Source: a bacterium
GTDB taxonomy: Bacteria; Vulcanimicrobiota; Vulcanimicrobiia; Vulcanimicrobiales; Vulcanimicrobiaceae
Reading direction: 5' to 3'
Length of the DNA: 64,000 nucleotides
NCBI GenBank assembly: GCA_021832345.1
Contig: JAKBKY010000003.1
Coordinates: 62,001-126,000 of the forward strand
Positions 48,867 to 57,647 of this stretch are shown here, piece by piece. Under the pieces are notes generated by a model. That model searched no databases and had not been told where the DNA came from. It saw only the letters and a list, made by a program, of their open reading frames with translations. Position numbers and translations under genes: made by a program. The first letter of the stretch is position 1, and every line of letters starts with the position of its first letter.

Positions 48867-50459
48867 ATGAAACGATACCTATGGCTCGCACCTGCTGTGG
48901 CGCTGTCGCTCGTCATGCGTTCGCCGCTTGCGCATGCCGCGAGTCCGCCCATCCGCCCTGCTTGCGATACCCGTGCAATCCTTCGGGCGGCTCGAACCGC
49001 CGCCGGCGGCGATCGTTGGGATACCGTCGGTGAGCTGAGCGCCGACGGCAGCGTCACCGCATTGGGATTGGACGGAAGGGCGCTCATCCGAGACGACGTG
49101 GTGGATGGTCGCAACCTGCACCGTTTCGACATCGCAGCGATGGGGACGATGGAGCGAGTCTACGATGGAAGGACGATGTGGGTACAGGACATCTCCGGCG
49201 GCGTCCACCCGCTCGACTCGACCTTTGCACGGCAAGATGCCGTCACGGCTGCGTACCTGGCACGCCGTGGATATTTCAAGCCAAGCGATGGGGTGAGGCT
49301 ACGTTGCCTGGGAACGCACCTGCAGAACGGTAGGCGCCTACAAATTGTGCGCGTGACGCCGCCGGGAGGCCGGCCGGCCGATCTGGGCATCGATCCCTCA
49401 ACCCATCTGCTCGTGAGCGTCGCCGAGCGGAGGTCGATCACGACCAGCCTCACGACCTACGCCGATTATCGCCAAGACAAAGGGCTCGTGCTTCCCTTCT
49501 TGATTTCGTCCGGCACGCTCTTCGAACCAGCCGATGGTTTCGTGATGCATGTTCGTACGTATCGCATTTCGGCATCGGTGAAGGCCAACGACTTCGTGAA
49601 GCCGCAGCCAACCGACGTGGTGCGGATGCTCAATGGCGCACACGCAACGACAGTGCCCATCGTCCTGGATAGGCAGCAATTGCTGGTTTGGGCGTCGATC
49701 GACGGCCACGCGCCGATGCCGTTTATTTTGGATACCGGTGGGCACGCGATCCTCACCACCGGCGCAGCCCAAAAACTTGGATTGCGCGGTTACGGAGCCG
49801 GAGTCTCCGGCGGGTCGGGTGCCGGCACGATCGCAACGGCGTACGCTCGGGTTGCGAGCATGCGGATCGGGGATGCAGAACTGCGCAATCAGCACTTTCT
49901 CGTGATTAACTATCCGCCGTCATTCTACGCACGTGGACGCAGAGCGCCGCTGGCAGGCATCCTGGGGTTGGAGATCTTCGAACGCTTCGCCGTACGCATT
50001 GATTACGGCGGCCGCCGACTGACGCTCACGCCGTCAAGCACGTTCCGATACAACGGCAAGGGCGCGCGTGTGCCGCTGACGTTTGAAGGGGATACGCCGC
50101 TCGCAGCGGGCGCGGTCGACGGCCATTCCGGTACGTTTGGAGTCGATACCGGAAACTCGGGTATGCTAATCCTCTACGGCCACTGGCTCGCGCGCACCAG
50201 TCTGCGCGCACGCTATCCGCACGGCATTGCGGCAAAAGGTTTCGGAACCGGGGGAAGCGATAGCGGATATATCAGAAGAATTCGGACGTTTTCGTTCGGT
50301 GGTCGCAAGTTCCACAATGTCGCCGCGATGTTCACCAACATGAAATCGGGCGCGTTCTCGTCGTTCACCGAAGCTGGAGACCTTGGCTACGACGTGCTCT
50401 CGCGTTTTATCCCAACGTTCGACTACGCGAACCAGACGCTCTATCTCGCTCCCCGGTAG
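48867..50459 (+). CDS. Secreted aspartyl protease-like protein with two DTG motifs
   Basis: A 530-residue exported protein (signal MKRYLWLAPAVALSLV, cleavage near AHA). Residues 30-250 form a LolA/outer-membrane-carrier-like beta domain (GDRWDTVGELSADGSV, VYDGRTMWVQDISGG). Residues 260-530 hold two retropepsin-like halves: MPFILDTGGHAIL with Asp289 and TFGVDTGNSGMLIL with Asp427, each followed by hydrophobic-Gly flaps (GILGLEIFERF and LGYDVLSRF). Two DTG halves in one chain look like a pepsin-type protease. Activity is inferred. Confidence 0.85.
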   Translation: MKRYLWLAPAVALSLVMRSPLAHAASPPIRPACDTRAILRAARTAAGGDRWDTVGELSADGSVTALGLDGRALIRDDVVDGRNLHRFDIAAMGTMERVYDGRTMWVQDISGGVHPLDSTFARQDAVTAAYLARRGYFKPSDGVRLRCLGTHLQNGRRLQIVRVTPPGGRPADLGIDPSTHLLVSVAERRSITTSLTTYADYRQDKGLVLPFLISSGTLFEPADGFVMHVRTYRISASVKANDFVKPQPTDVVRMLNGAHATTVPIVLDRQQLLVWASIDGHAPMPFILDTGGHAILTTGAAQKLGLRGYGAGVSGGSGAGTIATAYARVASMRIGDAELRNQHFLVINYPPSFYARGRRAPLAGILGLEIFERFAVRIDYGGRRLTLTPSSTFRYNGKGARVPLTFEGDTPLAAGAVDGHSGTFGVDTGNSGMLILYGHWLARTSLRARYPHGIAAKGFGTGGSDSGYIRRIRTFSFGGRKFHNVAAMFTNMKSGAFSSFTEAGDLGYDVLSRFIPTFDYANQTLYLAPR

Positions 50460-50508
50460 CAATCCGCCTGCAATGCCAATGAATCGGCATCGTGATGCCT
50501 CTGCCTGG

Positions 50509-50752
50509 TGTGGAACATCAAAGCTCTGCGCTCAGGAGCGTGACGGGTGCGCAGATGTAGCCGGAAACTCCGCAGGCTGTCATGGGCGACATTCGTCGCG
50601 ATGAAAGAGCATATTGTCTTGCCGAAGCCACGTATTGTGCATTCTTGGTAGGTGCCAAGACAACGCGATGCTATGACCCTGGGAGGAGCCGGGTGCGGGA
50701 AAGCCGCACGCCCACATCTGTGAGGGCGAAACCGAATGGCTTAGCTACTCGA
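50509..50752 (+). ncRNA. Decayed group II intron, 3' part with domain V-like hairpin
   Basis: Bases 50686-50718 (GAGCCGGGTGCGGGAAAG and on) match a group II intron domain V: AGC triad, GAAA loop, CCGCACG return with its two-base bulge. The basal return strand reads CCCACATC where CCCGGTTC is expected, breaking three pairs. It is followed by TCTGTGAGGG and, at 50744-50752, CTACTCGAC, a typical domain VI end. GTGTGG at about 50509 may be the 5' end. No reverse transcriptase ORF remains. The 5' boundary is a guess. Confidence 0.5.
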
Positions 50753-50816
50753 CCGCAATCCACTATACGTACCGTAACGATTTACTTGATCGAGAAAGAT
50801 GAGCATGGAGGAAGAC

Positions 50817-51263
50817 ATGCCCCCGAAGTCCGCAGATGACCCTAACTGCACGATCGCTGAGCTGTCAAGAGACGATGCTCAATTCCTGAATGACAGAATA
50901 GTCGAATTCAACTCGTCAAAAGTTCCGTTTACTCAATCGGAGCCCTTCATCAACATCGCCTATGGACTCAGAGATGGGAACGGAATATTACTGGGAGGAA
51001 TTGCCGCGGTTCTTTATTGTTGGCGATGTCTGTGTATTGATGTCCTGTGGGTTAGCGAAGCCCATCAGGGTAAAGGATACGGGTCGAGGCTTTTGAGAGC
51101 AGTTGAAGATGAAGCAAAACGAATGGGTTGCGTATTGGCTCATCTTGACACTTTTGATTTTCAAGCGAGAGAGTTCTATATGAAGCATGGATACGAAAGC
51201 TTTGGAGAATTGGACGACTGTCCACCAGGGCACAAGAGATTTTACCTCAGAAAATCGATCTGA
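50817..51263 (+). CDS. GNAT-family N-acetyltransferase
   Basis: A 148-residue GNAT protein with the acetyl-CoA site VLWVSEAHQGKGYGSRLLRAVEDEAKRMGC (R/Q-x-x-G-x-G/A) and a C-terminal FDFQAREFYMKHGYESFGEL. The ATG at 50817 has a perfect GGAGGA seven bases upstream. Its AT content is much higher than its neighbours and its codon use is different, and it lies 64 bases after the intron remnant. Recent acquisition is likely. Substrate unknown; small-molecule or drug acetylation is possible. Confidence 0.88.
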   Translation: MPPKSADDPNCTIAELSRDDAQFLNDRIVEFNSSKVPFTQSEPFINIAYGLRDGNGILLGGIAAVLYCWRCLCIDVLWVSEAHQGKGYGSRLLRAVEDEAKRMGCVLAHLDTFDFQAREFYMKHGYESFGELDDCPPGHKRFYLRKSI

Positions 51264-51346
51264 CGCGGACAGCGGGCAGACTGCGCGGACCTGCCCCACG
51301 ATACTCGCCCATTGGCCCGGTCCACGATGGCGCAGAGGTGCGCCGA

Positions 51347-51787
51347 TCAGCTCGCTACGCTGGATCGGCAGTGTTCGTAAAGCGCGTCGTACATGGGAAA
51401 CTCGGCTTCCATCAGTGCGTGGTCATCGGCAAAGACGCGCGGCGAGAGCGCATGGAAACCAGTCGCGATTGCGAGCAGGCCGGCGGATTGCGGCGTCAGT
51501 TCTGTATCAGCAGTATCCGCGCCGCGTACGATCTTGGCAAGTTCGAGCAGCGCCGGATCGTCCACCCCATACTTTTTCATGACGGCATCGAAGGAGCAAT
51601 GCGGTCCGTCGTGTCCGAGTTCGACGCCCTCCACGTCGAAGGGAACCGCGCCTTCGCGCTGGGCAACGGCGAGCACGTCGTTAGCCGGGACGAAATAGAA
51701 CTCGGCGTTCGCATCTATGAATCGCCGGATCAGCCACGGACAAGCGATGCGGTCGACCTTTGCGCGCTCTCGCGTCACGAACTTCAT
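51347..51787 (-). CDS. ChrB-domain chromate-resistance-like protein
   Basis: A 146-residue protein matching the C-terminal ChrB domain: MKFVTRERAKVDRIACPWLIRRFIDANAEFYFVP, then FDVEGVELGHDGPHCSFDAVMKKYG and a final helical region. ChrB proteins accompany chromate transporters as sensors or accessory factors; no ChrA is here. The ATG follows a strong AGGAGAGG. The single Cys in ACPWLIRR and the HDGPHCSF motif could bind metal (inference). Last of three minus-strand genes. Confidence 0.85.
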   Translation of the reverse strand: MKFVTRERAKVDRIACPWLIRRFIDANAEFYFVPANDVLAVAQREGAVPFDVEGVELGHDGPHCSFDAVMKKYGVDDPALLELAKIVRGADTADTELTPQSAGLLAIATGFHALSPRVFADDHALMEAEFPMYDALYEHCRSSVAS

Positions 51788-51840
51788 CTTCCTCTCCTTT
51801 TCTCGCTCCGTAGGCGGTCACGCCGGCGAAAACATCCCGC

Positions 51841-52158
51841 TTAAACGACATCCCGGTAGGGATCCTTGCGGCCGTCGCGTGCGTCTAGTACCTCGTATTG
51901 CGCCTTGAAGATGCGGCCGGCCCCATGCGGCCACCCGAAATACTGGCAGAAGGCGTTGAAAGCCGGTGAATCAGGGACCGGGAACTGATCGAAAATCGTT
52001 CGCCATCCCGCGAAGAGTGTGAAGACGTCTCGGTCTGGAACGATGCCGAAGTCCCATGCGGCGCAGATGCGAGCTAGGTAATCTGCCTTCTCTTCGTCGG
52101 TTTGTAATTCGTGCGGCGGCTCTTCCAAGTCTGGGTAGACGCTACCATCCAATTTCAT
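51841..52158 (-). CDS. Small unknown protein, partner of the nucleotidyltransferase
   Basis: A 105-residue acidic soluble protein (MKLDGSVYPDLEEPPHEL) with an aromatic central part, IVPDRDVFTLFAGWRTIFDQFP, and a C-terminal QYFGWPHGAGRIFKAQYEV. I start it at ATG 52158, 10 bases after the upstream stop; the frame to 52212 lies in the upstream gene. No family recognised. The tight spacing with an AbiEii-like gene makes a cognate partner or antitoxin plausible, though AbiE antitoxins usually come first and have a DNA-binding domain, which is not visible here. Confidence 0.7.
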   Translation of the reverse strand: MKLDGSVYPDLEEPPHELQTDEEKADYLARICAAWDFGIVPDRDVFTLFAGWRTIFDQFPVPDSPAFNAFCQYFGWPHGAGRIFKAQYEVLDARDGRKDPYRDVV

Positions 52159-52168
52159 AGTTTGTCTT

Positions 52169-52852
52169 TCACACGAACTCGTTCTTGAAGAACTCCCGTC
52201 TTCCGAAGGCACGTTCGCGCTCGTTGTCGCTCATGTGCTCGAGGGGCTTGCGCGCCTCGATCTGGAAGATTTTGTGTAGGACCTTGTGTTTTGCCTCTGT
52301 GACGTCAGACTCTGGGTTCTTGCGCTGCCAAAGGTTCCAGCACTCCTCGATGCTGCAAATGCTGCGCGAAACAATTTCGTGAATATCGAGGAAGTCCCGC
52401 GGGGCGCCTCGATCGACAAGGGCGTTCATTTTTGATGCTACATTGTCGGTTAGGGTTTCGAGCAAAAGCGGACTCCAGATAGTTTCCCTGGCTGGTTCCA
52501 ACTGTATGTCTCGTGTCGAGATTTGGAAGGAAAAAACTTTCCCGTTCTTCTCTGGATGAATGATTTCGTAGGACAGGGTCTCGCCCCACGAACGCTCACG
52601 GAATCGGTATCCGTTACGTTCGGCGGTACCTTTGACCGCATCCTCGACCGCCTGCTTGGCATCGGTCGTGGGAGCGCTGGCCCACCACGCATCGATGTCG
52701 TGGGTGGGCCTGAAGTTCACGTAGTGCTGGAGCGCGAATCCGCCGCCGAGGATGATCTCTCCGACGGCTGGGTTTCGATGCAGGCGCAGGAGAATCTCCG
52801 ATGCGAGAGGATCGATTTCCGCCGGCGTTTTCGGTTCGGGATTCTGCAACAT
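52169..52852 (-). CDS. AbiEii-like nucleotidyltransferase
   Basis: A 227-residue protein with a DNA polymerase beta-like nucleotidyltransferase start: LGGGFALQHYVNFRPTHDIDAWW, i.e. GG-x-A-L then T-x-DID, where the two Asp bind metal. This resembles AbiEii/AbiGii-type (PF08843) toxins. Downstream NVASKMNALVDRGAPRDFLDIHEIV fits the family's helical part (K-x-x-A-L-x-x-R-x-x-x-R-D-x-x-D). Such proteins transfer nucleotides to targets, e.g. tRNA, in toxin-antitoxin or phage-exclusion systems. Codon use is less GC-rich than the surroundings. Confidence 0.8.
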   Translation of the reverse strand: MLQNPEPKTPAEIDPLASEILLRLHRNPAVGEIILGGGFALQHYVNFRPTHDIDAWWASAPTTDAKQAVEDAVKGTAERNGYRFRERSWGETLSYEIIHPEKNGKVFSFQISTRDIQLEPARETIWSPLLLETLTDNVASKMNALVDRGAPRDFLDIHEIVSRSICSIEECWNLWQRKNPESDVTEAKHKVLHKIFQIEARKPLEHMSDNERERAFGRREFFKNEFV

Positions 52853-52895
52853 AGAAGATGGTCGGTTCGCTGCAGTGGGGAAGCGTTCCCATGCG

Positions 52896-54041
52896 ATGGA
52901 GAGCGCCTGGTCCAGTCGATCACTTTATGTTGCTAAGGGCACGCGCCTATTTGCCTTCGGGATGGCCTCGGTAGCCCTCCCCGTCCACCTTGCCGCTACC
53001 GGCGTTGCACCGCTCTGGATCGGGGCGATTTTGGCGCTGGCGCTGCTCTCCGGTGCGGCGCAGTTGTTCTTCTCCGGTTTCCTCACACGCCGATTCGGCA
53101 TCAAACCGATCGCATTAGCGGTCGCCGTTGCGATGGGCCTTGGGGGCTTGCTGGCGGCGACGGACACCCTTTGGATCATCGTGCTCGCTGCAGCCCTGGG
53201 AGCGCTCAATGCCACGGCCCACGACAGCGGCCCCTTGTTTCCGCTTGAGCAAGCCAACCTCGCTACGGGCGAACACGGCGTACATCGAATGGCGGTCTAC
53301 AACGCCGTCGGTACGGCATCGCTGGCGCTGGGAACGCTCGCCGGCGGAGCCCTGCAGTTCCGACTTGCGTTCCTGCTGTATGGGCTGTGCGGGGGCGTCA
53401 TCGTTCTCCTCTATGCGTTTGCGCCGCTTCGGCAGACGCTCGTCCGGCCACGCACTTCGCATGTGCGCCGCTTCGGCATAGCCGAGCGGCTCGCAGCGCT
53501 CTTTGCCGTCGATGCGTTCGCAGGAGGATTGATCGTCCAAGGATTCTTGGCGTATTGGCTCGTGTTACGCTATCATGTGCATCCGCAGGCAATCGGCGTT
53601 GTACTGGCGGCGGGGAACGTTCTGAGCGCACTCTCGCTCTTCGCGGCCGCCCGGCTCGCAAAGCGATTCGGTCTGCTCAACACGATGGTGTTCACGCATC
53701 TTCCCTCGAATATTTTGCTTGCTCTGGTTCCGCTTGCGCCATCATTCCCAATTGCAGCCGGGTTGTTGCTTGCGCGGTACTCGCTCTCGCAGATGGACGT
53801 GCCGACACGCCAGGCTTTCGTCGTAGCGAGCGTTCCGGAAGAAGAACGAATCTACGCCGCCGGCATTACGTCGGCCGTTCGCCCTCTTGCAGCGGCGACG
53901 TCACCCTTCTTGGCTGCGGTCGCGATGCAGGCCGCCGCAGTGGGAGCGCCCTTCTTTGCCGCCGCCGGTATCAAGGCCTGTTACGATATTGCTGTCTACA
54001 TTGCATTTCGACGCGTACGTGAAACATCGCCAACGTCGTAG
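52896..54041 (+). CDS. MFS transporter
   Basis: A 381-residue transporter with about 12 hydrophobic segments, FGMASVALPVHLAATGV at the start and RFGIKPIALAVAVAMGLGGLLAATDT as the inter-helix motif A. A loop of basic residues separates the two six-helix halves near residue 185. Substrate unknown. ATG 52896 is preferred; the frame to 52752 overlaps the divergent nucleotidyltransferase. Only 43 bases separate the two divergent starts. Confidence 0.88.
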   Translation: MESAWSSRSLYVAKGTRLFAFGMASVALPVHLAATGVAPLWIGAILALALLSGAAQLFFSGFLTRRFGIKPIALAVAVAMGLGGLLAATDTLWIIVLAAALGALNATAHDSGPLFPLEQANLATGEHGVHRMAVYNAVGTASLALGTLAGGALQFRLAFLLYGLCGGVIVLLYAFAPLRQTLVRPRTSHVRRFGIAERLAALFAVDAFAGGLIVQGFLAYWLVLRYHVHPQAIGVVLAAGNVLSALSLFAAARLAKRFGLLNTMVFTHLPSNILLALVPLAPSFPIAAGLLLARYSLSQMDVPTRQAFVVASVPEEERIYAAGITSAVRPLAAATSPFLAAVAMQAAAVGAPFFAAAGIKACYDIAVYIAFRRVRETSPTS

Positions 54042-54069
54042 AGACACAACAGCGACTTCGATGAGCGCC

Positions 54070-54645
54070 TCAGTAATTCGGCACACGCGTGACTTCAAGT
54101 CCCTTGCCGATCGGGAGCGTGATTGACTCGACATCGCTGCGCCTTCTGACGTGCGCAACATAGTCAAATAGATCATGGGATAGGATATTATCTGCAACAA
54201 TCACGGCTCCGGGAGCGAGGTTGAGCAGATCGAAGAAACGGATGTAATCGTCCTTTTCGCAATCTATGAGCACGAAGTCGAGTTCGCTGCATTTTGGAAT
54301 GACATCTCCGGCATCGCCCAATACGAATTCAACCCACTCCGCCAGGCCCAGCGCAGCGATACTCTCTCTTGCTTCGGACTGGCGAGTGGGTTCGATCTCA
54401 ATGGAGGTCAGTCTTCCACCTGACTGGCGCGCAGCCTCGGCTAGGGCGATAGTTGAGATTCCGCTGGATCCTCCAATCTCTGCCAGTCGTCTTGCGCGAC
54501 AACCGGTAGCCAGGGCGCAGATGAACTCGGCGGAAGCAGGCTCAAGATTACGGTGCCGCTCGGATTTCGGGAGTTTTTGGATGTCCTGGTCCAACTTCCG
54601 CTTCCACAAGCGCGCAATGGCTTCGCGTTTCAGTTCATCCAACAT
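54070..54645 (-). CDS. SAM-dependent O-methyltransferase-like protein
   Basis: A 191-residue class I methyltransferase: motif I ARRLAEIGGSSGISTIALAEAAR, acidic ribose-binding GRLTSIEIEP, EFVLGDAGDVIP, LDFVLIDCEKDDYIRFFDLLNLAPGAVIVADNIL. It matches the O-methyltransferase family 3 layout with a short N-terminal helical part. ATG 54645 comes 43 bases after the kinase operon end, so they may be linked. Substrate unknown. Confidence 0.87.
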   Translation of the reverse strand: MLDELKREAIARLWKRKLDQDIQKLPKSERHRNLEPASAEFICALATGCRARRLAEIGGSSGISTIALAEAARQSGGRLTSIEIEPTRQSEARESIAALGLAEWVEFVLGDAGDVIPKCSELDFVLIDCEKDDYIRFFDLLNLAPGAVIVADNILSHDLFDYVAHVRRRSDVESITLPIGKGLEVTRVPNY

Positions 54646-54688
54646 CGCGGTTTTCTTTCGCCGGCAGATGGTCGTTTCCCCGCACGCT

Positions 54689-56203
54689 TCACTCCGCTGG
54701 ATAGCCCGTGATCTCGCGAATCGCCTCGTATAACGAACGCAGGCGCGGATACATCTTCTTGTACACGCGTTCGTAGAGCGCGTCATAGAGCGCGCGGTGC
54801 GCGTCCTGAGGCTCGAAGGTCGCGGTGACGCGGGTCATGGCCTGCACCGCCGCCGCAAAATCGGGATGGATGCGCAAGCCCACGGCCGCGTCGATTGCCG
54901 CTCCCAGGCCCGAGGCTTCGTCGACGTGTGGGCGTGCGGCGGGCAGGCCGAAGATGTCGGCGGTGAGTTGGAGCGCGGCGTCGCTCTGCGAGCCGCCACC
55001 GCAGACGCGCAGCATCGCGATTCTCTGCCGGCCGCGCCGTTCGATACGCTCCTTGCCCTCCCGCAGCGCATACGCGATGCCTTCGAAAATCGCGCGGTAG
55101 ACGTGCGCGCGGGTGTGCACGTCGCCAAAGCCGATGATCGCGCCCTTCGCCTCGGGCCCCGGCTGCTTTAGCCCCGGGGACCAATATGGTTGCAGCATCA
55201 AGCCCATCGCGCCGGGCGGAATCTCCCGCAACACCTCTTCATCGCACGCCCCGAACTGTTCCTTGAACCAGCTCACCATCCAGAAACCGCGAAAGATCTG
55301 CACCTCCGTGTTATATGCGTTCGGCATTGCGGCGGGGTAAGGCGGAATGAAGGGTGCCGCTTCCAGGTAGCGCGACGAGCTGACGTTGATCGTCGCCGTC
55401 GTGCCGTAGCTCAAGCAGCCGATGCTGGGATCCAGGCAGCCCGCGCCGAGAACTTCGCAGGCTTTGTCCGCCGCTGCGGCGACGAGCGGCGTACCACGCG
55501 GAATGCCCGTTGCATCGGCGGCGGCAGCGGTTATCTCGCCGATCACACTTCCCGGCGGGACGAGATCGGGCAGCAGCTCTCGCTCGATGCGCAGCGCCTG
55601 CCATTTCCAATCGTTGTGCGATGCCCAGCGCAAGTTCTTATAGTCGAACGGAACGTAGCCGACCTGCGATCCGATCGAATCGACGAAGCGCCCGCAGAGT
55701 TTGTAGAGCAAAAACCCCGAGAGCAACAGGTACTTATGCGTCTGCTTCCACACGTCGGGCTGCTCCGTGCGAATCCAGTTCGCTTCGGCCTCGCGTTGAA
55801 AGTAGCGAATCGTGCCGGCGACGCGCGCGACGCCGAACGCCGTACGCCACAGTGCGGACATCGGCGGAATGTCGCGGCTCTTGCGCTGGTCGAGCCACGT
55901 AATCGCGGGCCGCAGCGGGTCCCCACGGGTATCAACATTGATCACCGTTGCGCGCTGCGTCGTCACCGCAACGCCGGCAACACGCGCGCGCAGTTGCGGA
56001 TAGTCGTGCCAGAGCTTGCGGCACGCATCGCAGACGGCCTCCCAAAATCCGTTCGCATCGTGCTCGTGCCAGCCCGGGTTCGGGCACGTGTAGGCGTCGA
56101 GCGGCACACGGCTGCGCGCAACGAGCTCACCCTCTGCTTCGAAGAGCAGCGCGCGAACGCTTTGCGTCCCGTTGTCGATTGCCAGTACGAGATCGCCCTT
56201 CAC
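54689..56203 (-). CDS. FGGY-family carbohydrate kinase
   Basis: A 504-residue FGGY kinase. ATP-binding starts LVLAIDNGTQSVRALLF, followed by GWHEHDANGFWEAV and VAVTTQRATVINVD. The substrate region has ITWLDQRKSRD; the C-terminal domain has SYGTTATINVS and RVCGGGSQSDAALQLTADIFG. Glycerol and pentulose kinases share these. Start is a GTG overlapping the glpD stop (GTGA). Being coupled to glpD and an alkyl-DHAP-synthase-like gene suggests a three-carbon substrate such as glycerol or a derivative. Confidence 0.9.
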   Translation of the reverse strand: MKGDLVLAIDNGTQSVRALLFEAEGELVARSRVPLDAYTCPNPGWHEHDANGFWEAVCDACRKLWHDYPQLRARVAGVAVTTQRATVINVDTRGDPLRPAITWLDQRKSRDIPPMSALWRTAFGVARVAGTIRYFQREAEANWIRTEQPDVWKQTHKYLLLSGFLLYKLCGRFVDSIGSQVGYVPFDYKNLRWASHNDWKWQALRIERELLPDLVPPGSVIGEITAAAADATGIPRGTPLVAAAADKACEVLGAGCLDPSIGCLSYGTTATINVSSSRYLEAAPFIPPYPAAMPNAYNTEVQIFRGFWMVSWFKEQFGACDEEVLREIPPGAMGLMLQPYWSPGLKQPGPEAKGAIIGFGDVHTRAHVYRAIFEGIAYALREGKERIERRGRQRIAMLRVCGGGSQSDAALQLTADIFGLPAARPHVDEASGLGAAIDAAVGLRIHPDFAAAVQAMTRVTATFEPQDAHRALYDALYERVYKKMYPRLRSLYEAIREITGYPAE

Positions 56204-57642
56204 GCCGGGACTCCGTAGTGCGTTTCCCAACGTTTACGATACGCGACGAGCTCTGCGTCCCAGCGTACGTCGCCCCAGCCCAGTTCTTCGGCGCAGATCG
56301 TCTTGATCTGGGCAAAGAGTTCGGTTCCGCCGCCGGGGAGTTGCAATCCCACGCGCGTTCGGCGCAACAGCAAATCGTCCAGGTGCACGACGCACTCGGA
56401 GCCGGCGGCCTGGCGCAGCGCTTCGTCACGCGTGCGCGGCGGTGCGTACGGTGCCTCAAAGATCCGCATATGCCGCAGATCGATGGGGCGATCGAGCCGG
56501 CGCGCTGCGGCGCGCAATGCGGCAAGCGCCATCGGCCGGAACGTCGTCAGCTTGCCGCCCGTAATCGTGACCAGGCCGTGCTCCTCCAGCAACAGATAAT
56601 CGCGGCTCTCCGCCGACGGATCCGCTTTCCCGCTGGAGACGACCGGACGAAGGCCGGCATACGTGGAGACGACATCGCCTGACCCAATGCCGCTATGGGG
56701 AAACTGCACGTTCACGGCTTCGAGTAGATACTCCAGTTCTTCGGGACTGATCTGCGGCTCGTTACGCAACGTCTCGCGATGATCGAGATCCGTCGTCCCC
56801 ACGAGCGTCATCCCGAGCCAGGGATAGGCGAACACCGGTCGCGCGTCGCGCGGGTGCGAAAATGCAATCGCGCGCCCGACCGGCAAACGCGCATGCGCAA
56901 TCAGCAGATGACTGCCGCGCAGCGGGCGCAATTTTGGTCGTTCGCCAAGCTCGCCGCGCAACGCATCGGCCGACACGCCGGTGGCGTTGATCGTCACCTT
57001 TGCCGACACGCTGCACTCACCGCCACCCTCCAGATCGATCGCGACCGCGCCGACGACCGTATCGTCGCGACGCAGCAGATGTATTGCATCCACGTAATTC
57101 ATTGCGATACCGCCGTGGTGCTCCGCTTCTCGAAGCAACTGCAGCACCAGCCGAGCATCGTCGGTGGTTGCATCCAAGAAGAGATGTGCTCCGATGAGGT
57201 CGCGTTCGTTGATGAGCGGCTCGAGTTCGAGCGCTTGTGCCGCACGCAAGGAGCGATGCCGGCGGTGCCCAGCTAGTGCGTCGTAGAACGTCAGCGCCAG
57301 CTCCACGCTTAGGCGCCCAGGTTTTCTGCCGCGATAATGCGGCATGAGAAACGGCATCGGTTCGACCAACTCGGGTGCTTCGCGAAGTAGCGCTTCCCGT
57401 TCGCGCACCGCCTCGCGCGTGAGCGCAAGTTTGCCTTCTTTGAGGTACCGCAGACCGCCGTGCACGAGTTTGGAGGAACGGCTTGAGGCACCCGATGCAA
57501 AGTCGCCGCGTTCGACCAACGCTGCGCGCAAACCGCGTCGCGCCGCTTCCAGCAGAATGGCAGCCCCGGTTACGCCCCCGCCGATGACGAGGATGTCGCA
57601 TGGCTCCTGCAAGCGTTCCCACGCCTCTGCGCGCGCGATCAT
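56200..57642 (-). CDS. glpD: FAD-dependent glycerol-3-phosphate dehydrogenase
   Basis: A 480-residue GlpD-like flavoprotein: dinucleotide fold CDILVIGGGVTGAAILLEAARRGLRAALVERGDFASGASSRSSKLVHGGLRYL, then YVDAIHLLRRDDTVVGAVAID and TDLDHRETLRNEPQIS, and a C-terminal region. It oxidises sn-glycerol 3-phosphate to dihydroxyacetone phosphate, passing electrons to quinone. Start ATG 57642 falls 5 bases after the upstream stop; the frame reaches 57654. Central gene of the three-gene operon. Confidence 0.93.
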   Translation of the reverse strand: MIARAEAWERLQEPCDILVIGGGVTGAAILLEAARRGLRAALVERGDFASGASSRSSKLVHGGLRYLKEGKLALTREAVREREALLREAPELVEPMPFLMPHYRGRKPGRLSVELALTFYDALAGHRRHRSLRAAQALELEPLINERDLIGAHLFLDATTDDARLVLQLLREAEHHGGIAMNYVDAIHLLRRDDTVVGAVAIDLEGGGECSVSAKVTINATGVSADALRGELGERPKLRPLRGSHLLIAHARLPVGRAIAFSHPRDARPVFAYPWLGMTLVGTTDLDHRETLRNEPQISPEELEYLLEAVNVQFPHSGIGSGDVVSTYAGLRPVVSSGKADPSAESRDYLLLEEHGLVTITGGKLTTFRPMALAALRAAARRLDRPIDLRHMRIFEAPYAPPRTRDEALRQAAGSECVVHLDDLLLRRTRVGLQLPGGGTELFAQIKTICAEELGWGDVRWDAELVAYRKRWETHYGVPA

Positions 57643-57647
57643 TGCAG

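Noticed and set aside
50460-50816. A protein-coding gene in the gap after the protease
   Set aside because: No frame has a usable start and family match; intron-like RNA features explain the 3' part better.
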